Source of the DNA: Taeniopygia guttata
Taxonomy: Eukaryota; Chordata; Aves; Passeriformes; Estrildidae
Length of the DNA: 64,000 nucleotides
NCBI RefSeq assembly: GCF_048771995.1
Contig: NC_133063.1
Span: forward strand, 27,546,810-27,610,809
Direction: 5' to 3'
Part shown: positions 56,900 through 64,000 of the stretch, piece after piece
Layout: every line of letters begins with the position of its first letter
Position numbering within the stretch: position 1 is the stretch's first letter
The notes under the pieces: generated by a model
Databases searched by the model: none
The model's input: only the letters and a program-made list of their open reading frames with translations
Told to the model about the DNA's origin: nothing
Position numbers and translations under genes: made by a program

Positions 56900-59780
56900 C
56901 CTTCCTGGAGAGAGACCACTAAGCCCTGTCCCTCACTTCCTCTTCTTATACCAGCTTTCAACTCCAAAACCAACCTCTCATCCAATCTTGTGGAAACTTA
57001 TTTTCTTTACAAAGTTTAATAAGCTTTGCAAAAAGCTTCTCAAAGCTTTTTGTATGTGCAAGAGGATTATTTTGCTCACATGACCTCCTTTATTGGCATA
57101 CTTAACACCCTCCCTCCAGAAGCCAGTGATGCCGAACTTTACTGGAGCCTCTCCAACAGCTTCCCAAGAGACTGTGTTTATCCCTGGATCTTATTTTCTC
57201 AAAGACTGTGTCATCTCACCAGGAGTGGTAGCTGCTTCCACTGCTTTGGCATTATCCAGACCTTGCTAAAAGAGTTTTTGAATATATGGTGGCCTCCTAT
57301 GATACCCAGACCCTAGACACAATTTTTTTTCTTGCCAGTTTCTTATGACTGCTCTCAAAATTCTTATCTATTCCTGTCCATTAATTAACATATATTTTTA
57401 CTACTTTTTTTTTCTAAACTTAGTGAATCAGATCAAGTAATACCAGTGCTGATGCCACAATAATTTTTTGTCTTTTCTTTTATATAGCTTTTATTATTGT
57501 CAGTGCCCTTAGCATGCATACTTGTAATTCTTTAAGTCTGATAACTTAGCATAGTCCTGGTATTCTGTTGGGCCACAAGACCAAACATCCTCAAGGACTC
57601 ACAGTTGGAGGCCAGAAATCCTACACTATCTTGAGAAATCTAGGTCTCCTCTAGAATACATCCTGTGTAAGCTAGGATTAGGCCCATAGTGCGAATACTT
57701 CAGGACAAGGAGATATCATGCTATTCATTCAAGTCTCTCATTAGACCATCTTTGTTAGATATGCTAATTTACAAGGTCTATAAAGTTGTATATGAGATCT
57801 ACCTACCGTGTGTGTGCATTTCTGAGTATTCCACCTTGGAGGAGTGTCACACCATAAAAATCCTTATTCAATACCAAAGTAAAAACCCTGTATCCCTTAA
57901 CCATGTCTGGCTCTTAATTTTAGTACCAAGGAAAAGGCATCAGTGCAACATTGAAACAGAAATATGAAGGGAGTGGGAAATTATCTATAAGAGGAGAAGG
58001 AGAAAGAAAAATATATGTCACTTTTAAATTTAAAACCAGATCCATTTTGTGGCAGAACAGAGCTGTGCAAGCAACTAGTAACTTGTGGAAAGCTGCTAAC
58101 CCTGTGAGGGTGAGATGTGGAAAACAAGAGCCAGATCTGCTGCTGCAGATGTCCCACACAAGAATTGCCCGACAAGCTTGTTGATTTTGGCAGTGAAAGA
58201 AACAAGGTCCTGTGCTATGAGGGGGGGACCCATCTCACGGGATGCCTAGATGTCCCAACCTTCTTCAGAGGTGAAGGGCTGAAAGTACCACATGCTGCAG
58301 AAGAAGAAACCCCTCTCACACTGGTGAAAATCCCCAGCAGATGCAGAGTTGCACCTTGCAGTTCTTATGTCATAATTTAATAAGTGTTACAAATTGCATT
58401 ACAGTAAAGGTCAAAGGATCAAAAAAAAAAAAAAAAGTAGTTCATATATTGTTTCTGCTATTCTAGAAAGGGAAGCCATTGCCACAAGGCAGACACACAC
58501 CATTATGGCATGCAGAGGAGCATCACTTGACCCCAGCCTGCCCTGCTACCACTCCCCAAGGCTTGACTTGGACTTGAGCTGAGGCTGAGTTGCAGGGAGA
58601 GGTGGGCATGGAGCAAACACCACAAAGAATGGGGAATTGGCACGTGATCCTAGAGAGCAGGGAAGCATCCCTTCTGGGGCTGCCTGGCCACACATTCTGA
58701 TCAAACCCCTTCAAGAAATCTCTGCTGCCTGGGTGTCCTCTCCCACAAGGCACTCAGAAAAGTACCACCCTGGCCAGAGATGCTGCTGTTATTTGGGGCC
58801 AAGGAAGGGATGGCATTCACTCAGCATGTTTTGAAAGTTCTGAGCTATCTTAATCCCCTGGAGAAGCACTTAAGACTGAGTGACCCAGCACATGAATTTT
58901 ACAGGAAGAAGTGCTCCAACTGCTTTCATGTGCTCCTGCAGAAACTTAGCCCTTTGTCTGCCAACATGCTTTTTCAGTAATGTATAAGTTTCTAGTTTTT
59001 CTTATTAGAATCATGTTTCCACTTTTTCTTACTAAAAACATTCAACATGATTGCAGATAATATTCATTAGCTATGGTAAATGAAAATTATCTAATAATGT
59101 CAGCAAAACACATGAGTAAATATCCATTTTAAGAAGAGAAAACTAAAGAGAAAAGTAAAGAACAAAGACTATACATAGATTTACAAATATCTGCCATAGC
59201 CTCTATATATATATAAAAACAGTTATTCACTTACCAAAGTTGTAGGTCTCAATGAATTGTAAATAATCTTAATTTTTGTACAACTGCACTTTTCCAGAAT
59301 CAAAATACATAGTACATTGTTAATTAACTTTCATTATACAGGTGTTAAACATCTGCCATTGGATGACCATTTCATATTTAAAAAAAAATTAAGAAAGCCC
59401 TTCAATTTACTAAACTTCACAGAGCCATTTCAGAGTTAGTCTTTCAATCAGCTGTTCCCTTTTAAATTTATTTTCCTGATTTCTTGTTTTTCTTTCTGTT
59501 ATGATTTCACTGCTATTTTCTAGGTTTCAGCAAAAGAGGATGAAAAGTGTGTTGTGAGAACTGAATATTCTTCATGGATTTGAATGTTGTCCTTACTGCT
59601 TTGAGAAGTTCACTTAGTTTTAGCTTTGTAGCCTCTTGAATTATCCTGTACCCTCATATTACTTACTCCAGAGGGGCAGCCTCTCTCAGAGGTGTTTGGC
59701 TGCTTAAGCCTTTGCTGCATCATAATTCTCTATGCGGTATGACATGTAGCTTCCTAAGAAAGCACATAAATAAATGTGTC
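56900..59780. other. Intergenic; no gene recognised
   Basis: Mixed sequence with an A-run at 58420-58436. The 97-codon open stretch at 57026-57316 has no family resemblance or splice context that I can see. Confidence 0.55.
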
Positions 59781-59829
59781 TTTGTAAATGAGTTATTCAT
59801 GTCCAGCTTTTCATCCACCAGCATCCTCT

Positions 59830-62090
59830 AGCATCCATCCTTCTCCACAGGGCTGCTTCCAAGGATTTATTCCCCACGTCTGTGCTCACACCTGGGTTTA
59901 CCCTGGCGCAGGTGCAGCACCAGCACCTGGCCTTGTTGAACCTCATGAGGTTGTCATGGGCCCACTACTCAAGTTTGAACAGGTGCCTCTGGGTGGATCC
60001 CATCCAGAGGCAACCAGTTTGGTGTCATCTGCAAAAGTGCTGAGGGTCCACTAAATCCCACTGTCTATGTCAAAACAACAAAAACTCTAAAGAGCACTGG
60101 CTCCAAGACACAAACTTGAGGAGTGCAACTTGTTATCAGCCTCCACCTGGACACTGGGCTGTCGAATTGTGTTATTATATGTTTTATTATGTATAAGTTC
60201 ATTCCATGTATCCCCCCCGCGCTCTGTAGCGACCCCCTGGGTTTTCCCATGTCCCCCCGCGGTTTGCCTTCCCGGGAAAGTGCCAAGTCACTGTGTTTAC
60301 ATCTCTCAGACCATCTGTCAGTCACGCGGCGGGGTCGGGAGACAACCTGGGACCCTCCACCTGTCCATCTCCCATTGGATGTACCCCTGCACGCCACTGT
60401 CCCCAGACCCCCGTGGCATTATCTCATTGGCCGCCCCGGTACTTAACCCGCGGTCTGGGGACGCCCCGGGCTTTTTCTCTCACCGGCCCCTGCTGCTGCT
60501 GCCCGGCCCGCGGCTTTTTCTCCCGCCCGGCCCCTGACTGCCGCAGCCGATCCGCCGCCGCTGTCGCCGCGGCTCCCGCACATGCCGGCCACAGCGCCGC
60601 GGCTCCGCGCGCCGCCTCTCCTGGCTCGCGGCCTGCTTCGGAGCGCGCTGCCCCGCCCCCGGACCGGCAAGGCGGCACGGACAAACTTCAGCAAAGCACG
60701 CTGCAGCCTTTTCGGTTTTTGCTTTCCCAACCAAGCCGCAATAAACCGGGATTCTGCCTGCGGGAGAAAAAGTCTCTCTCCTTTTATTTGCCGCGGGACT
60801 CGCCGCGCTCCCAGACCCACGCAGCACCGGCCGACGCCCGTGAGGGTTCGCCGGGAAACACGGAAATTTCCCGCGTTCTCCTCCCCCCCACGGAGCTAGC
60901 TGGGACAAAGCGGGGACAAGAGAGCGCTAAGGCACTGGGCCATGGACCACAACTCTGTCTGCATCCACTCAGCCAATTCCTTATCCATCAAGCAGTCCAC
61001 CCATGCCCACCAGTTGCATATCTCCCTAATCTGGACATGAGGATGCCATGTGGGACTGCGTTAAAGGCCTTACAGAAGTTTAGGTAGATGACACTAGTCA
61101 GTCTTCCCTTGTCAGTCCTTGCAGACACTACATCACAGAAGGCCACCAGATTGGTCAGTAGTCCCTTTATTCCCTGTTTAAAAATAGAAATGATGCTTTC
61201 ATTATCACAGTCACTGGGGACTTTGCCCGGCTGCTGTGACTTTACAAACATCACAAGAGTGTCCTGGCAACAATACCATCATCAGCACTGGGATGCATCT
61301 CACCAGGTCCCATAGGCTTATGGCCATTCAGTTCAATCAAGTGGTCTTGAACCTGCTTTTGGCTGGCAATGGGGGTGATTTCACTTCACCAACTCCTACC
61401 TGCAGCCTTAGGGTATCAAGAGACACAGGAAACCTTATAGCTGGTGAAGTCGGAGGCAAAGAACTCACTGAGAACCTCAGCCTTCTCTCTATCTGCTGTT
61501 GCCAGTTCTCTCTCCTCATTTATCAGGGGTACACTGTCCTTGGCTGTTTTTCCCAACTGATACCCTTATGAATCCCTTTTTGTCATGCTTCACATCCCTT
61601 TCCAAGCCCTGTTTCATTTTTACCTTGCCTTTCCTGAGCCCATCCTTACATATCCAAACAGTATCCCTGTACCCTCCCCAGGTCACCAGTTCCTGCTCCC
61701 ACTGGCAGTGTCTTCCTCTTACTCCTCAGTTTCAGGAGAAGATCCTTGCTTATCTGTGGTGGTTTCCCATCCATCTTGCTTGGCTCTTTACACGTTAGCT
61801 TGGAAAGGTCTTCTGCTCCAAGAATAGTCTCTTAAAAGAGTTGCCAGCTCTGATCAAGTCCTCTGTTCTTAAGGACAGATTCCAGCACCTTCACCTGCTC
61901 ACATTAAAATGTTGCTCTCAGCCCAAAAGCCTGAAAATTTGTGAAGCAGTCCCCTACACAGAAGACTGTAGGTGTGGAGATGCTCTTCCAGCAGCTTCTT
62001 CTTTCCCAGCAGCACTCACTGGAGAGAAGAGGCTGCCAGGGACTGCTGAGCACCCAGATTCTGGTGGGACAGAAAGAGTTTTTTTAATAG
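59830..62090 (-). mobile_element. CR1 LINE, reverse, interrupted by an LTR
   Basis: Reverse complement reads through the CR1 RT region (KGRLTSVIYLNFCKAFNAVP, a recognisable CR1 RT motif, at about 61035-61095). The 3'-side wording resumes at 59830-60159 after the LTR insertion. Frame is broken. Confidence 0.85.
60160..60934 (+). mobile_element. Solo LTR of an endogenous retrovirus (ERV2/ERVK-like)
   Basis: 775 bp from TGTCGAATTG to CGCTAAGGCA, flanked by the direct repeat CTGGGC (60154-60159 and 60935-60940). It splits a CR1 whose sequence resumes on both sides. It is CpG-rich, with ATTGG (reverse CCAAT) near 60426, AATAAA at 60740-60745 and a U5 of about 190 bp. The 6-bp duplication points to beta/alpha-retrovirus-like elements. 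No internal genes remain. High CpG content suggests a recent insertion. Confidence 0.92.
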
Positions 62091-62189
62091 AAGAATAATA
62101 TTCTATACCAAAACTAGGAAGCATTTCAAATGTTTATTTCTACTTCAGTTTCACAGACATCAGGGTATTAAAAAACAATAGGAAAAGTA

Positions 62190-63000
62190 ACCATCACATA
62201 AAATCACAAAATCACAGAAAGTGTCCCACTTTAAGGGACTCTTTAAGAGTATCTAGTTCCAACACCTCTACCATGGGCAGGGATGTCACCCACTAGACCT
62301 GCTCATACAAAGCCCCATCCATGCTAGCCTTGAACATTTCCAGGGTTGGGGCAGCCACAGCTTCTCTGGGTACCTGTGTCTGGGCCTTGTCACCTCATAG
62401 GGAAGAATTTCTTCCCAATGCCTAATCTAAACCTGCCCCTTGTCAGTTTGAAGCAATTCCGCCTTGTCTTGTCACTCCATGCCCTTGTCAAAAATCCCTC
62501 TCCAGCTCTCTTGGAGTACCTTTACAGACTGGAAGGGACTCTAAGATCTCCCCAGAACTTCTCTTCTCCAGGATGAACAACTGCAACTCTCTCAGCCTGT
62601 CTCCATAGTGGAGGGGTTCCAGCCTCGGATCATCTTTGTGGCCTTCTCTGGACCAGCTCCAACAGATCCACATCCCTCTTTAGTGGGACCCCACAGCTGG
62701 ATGCAGCACTGCAGGTAGCGTCTCACCTAAGTGCACTTCCCTCAGTCTGCTGCCACACTGCTTTTTCTGCTCCAGGACATTTTTGGCTTTCTGGGCTGTT
62801 TGAGCTCATCGCAAGCTCATCTTGAGTTTCTCATCTCCCAGCACCCAAAGTCCTTCTCCTCAGGGCTGCTCTCCACCATCCTCTGCCCTGCCTGTATTTG
62901 TGCCTTGCATTGCCCTGATCCAGGTGCAGGATCTTGCATATCCATTCAGTTAACATCAAACCTCCATTCTGCTTAGCACAATAAAACTGATAATGACAAT
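62190..63000 (-). mobile_element. CR1 LINE 3' part, reverse
   Basis: Starts with the reverse CR1 tail ('aaaatcacaaaatcacagaa', 'ctaccatgggcagggatgtc') and runs through 'gaagaatttcttcccaatgc' and 'ttctccaggatgaacaactg' to a more 5' CR1 region. Confidence 0.93.
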
Positions 63001-64000
63001 TGGTGTGGACACCTGCACCTCCAAACTTATTGTTAGGTTCAGGTAGTCTTTCAGTGCTAAGTCTCATAAAAAATGCCATGAGCACTGCAAGGTGACACTG
63101 CCTTCAGAGAAGTGCTGCTGATCCTGAGCATCCGTGGTGGTGTGCTGGTCTCCTCGGTGCTGAGCCAGTGCCATGCCAGGAATACTGAAGACTTTATAAT
63201 AAATGTAAGGAAGACCATCTCTTCACTGTTCTTCTGTACTTTCCTGGGCCAAAACAAAACTACACAAGTATTCCGTTTTTTCTGGAACAATTTGTGCCAA
63301 ATAAACATGTAATTTTTTTTTTTTTTTGGGGGGGGGGGGTAAGGAGTGGGATGTTCAGCACACACTGTAATAAAAAAATAGTTTTGCCTTCAATGTGAAT
63401 CTTAGATGTTAATTGAAATCAAGGAAGGGCATATGTGTGCAGAGGTGAAACCTCTCATCAAATAACTTACATACATACATTAAAAAAATCAGAAAACCTT
63501 CAGGTGCAGCCAACCTAGTAGGGGGAAAATCTAAATCATTTTTTTCACTGTAGTGACTACCTTAATAACAAGGGATCACCTTTACTGGTAATCTCTGCAT
63601 AATCTGGATCCTTAGCCACAGCTGCAGCAAAAATTAATTTGAACAGTTAAGTTAATTAATAATTAAGAAATAAATAATTTAATAACAGTTTGTTGGTTTG
63701 TTTGTTTGTTTTAAAAAGATATATATTTTACTTTCAGGTAGAAAAATTATTCCTGGAGTTGTCTTCATAAGCCTTGGATTTCTAACTACTGTTGTTGGCA
63801 ACAATAAGCCATACTCCTCTGACATCTTTCAGGAGAACAATTCCACTGCTCAGGTAGTGTTTGTCAGGGAACTCTCTTGATTTCATGGAGGAATAGTCAC
63901 AAATGGGCTAATTAGGACATCTGCACTGATTTTCCAGTTTTTTTTTACCTACAGGCAAAACTGTCACTTTCATTTTTAGTGTACTTCAGTAGTTTACAGA
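63000..64000. other. Intergenic with T16/G9 homopolymer; no gene recognised
   Basis: A run of 16 T followed by 10 G lies at about 63313-63339. An acceptor-like site precedes a 48-codon open stretch ending about 63880, but it matches nothing I know. Confidence 0.5.

Noticed and set aside
60293..61087. 264-codon open frame on the plus strand, the longest in the window
   Set aside because: It spans the CpG-rich solo LTR and flanking reverse CR1; low stop density comes from GC content. No protein family resemblance.
63698..63880. Possible first exon of a plus-strand gene at the right edge
   Set aside because: An acceptor-like AG precedes it, but the residues match nothing I know, SPATA9 included, and no partner exon is visible.
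1..64000. tRNA, rRNA, CRISPR or prokaryotic operon features
   Set aside because: None seen; the sequence is a vertebrate nuclear genome.

Overview
The window is nuclear DNA from a bird. The evidence is a dense scatter of CR1 LINE fragments with their typical tails, avian-type LTRs, and genes with vertebrate exon/intron structure. Most of the six-frame open stretches are repeats or shadows. The real content is a set of short exons bounded by AG/GT sites.

Layout: (1) 662-10364, + strand: eleven exons of a TALPID3 (KIAA0586) homologue covering only the middle of the protein. The reading frame cannot be joined between exons 3 and 4, one splice donor is changed from GT to AT, and the C-terminal half is absent from the following 50 kb. 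I read it as a partial, decaying copy. (2) 12.8-14.15 kb: two diverged LTR-like units. (3) 15824-21983, + strand: a chain of exon-like segments ending in a stop codon and an AATAAA signal. I cannot name this gene, and one of its exons carries in-frame stops. Two minus-strand LTR-like repeats lie inside it (17.75-18.27 and 18.5-19.0 kb). (4) 24.7-53.4 kb, - strand: a complete RHOBTB3 gene. It has a CpG-rich promoter with a palindromic CRE, a start codon split across the first intron, and 11 exons carrying the rest of the reading frame. The predicted protein has 607 residues and ends in a CaaX-type motif, followed by a long AT-rich 3' UTR. (5) 53.6-64 kb: intergenic DNA rich in minus-strand CR1. 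A 775-bp CpG-rich solo LTR with a clean 6-bp target duplication sits inside one of these CR1 copies.

RHOBTB3 is the only gene in the window that looks fully intact. It encodes a Golgi/endosome-associated atypical Rho-BTB ATPase. TALPID3 is a centrosomal/ciliary protein, so the two are not functionally linked. Their adjacency is probably the result of a segmental or transposed duplication. The most notable points are the decayed TALPID3 copy, the unidentified second gene, the split RHOBTB3 start codon, a foldback inside a CR1, and the nested solo LTR.
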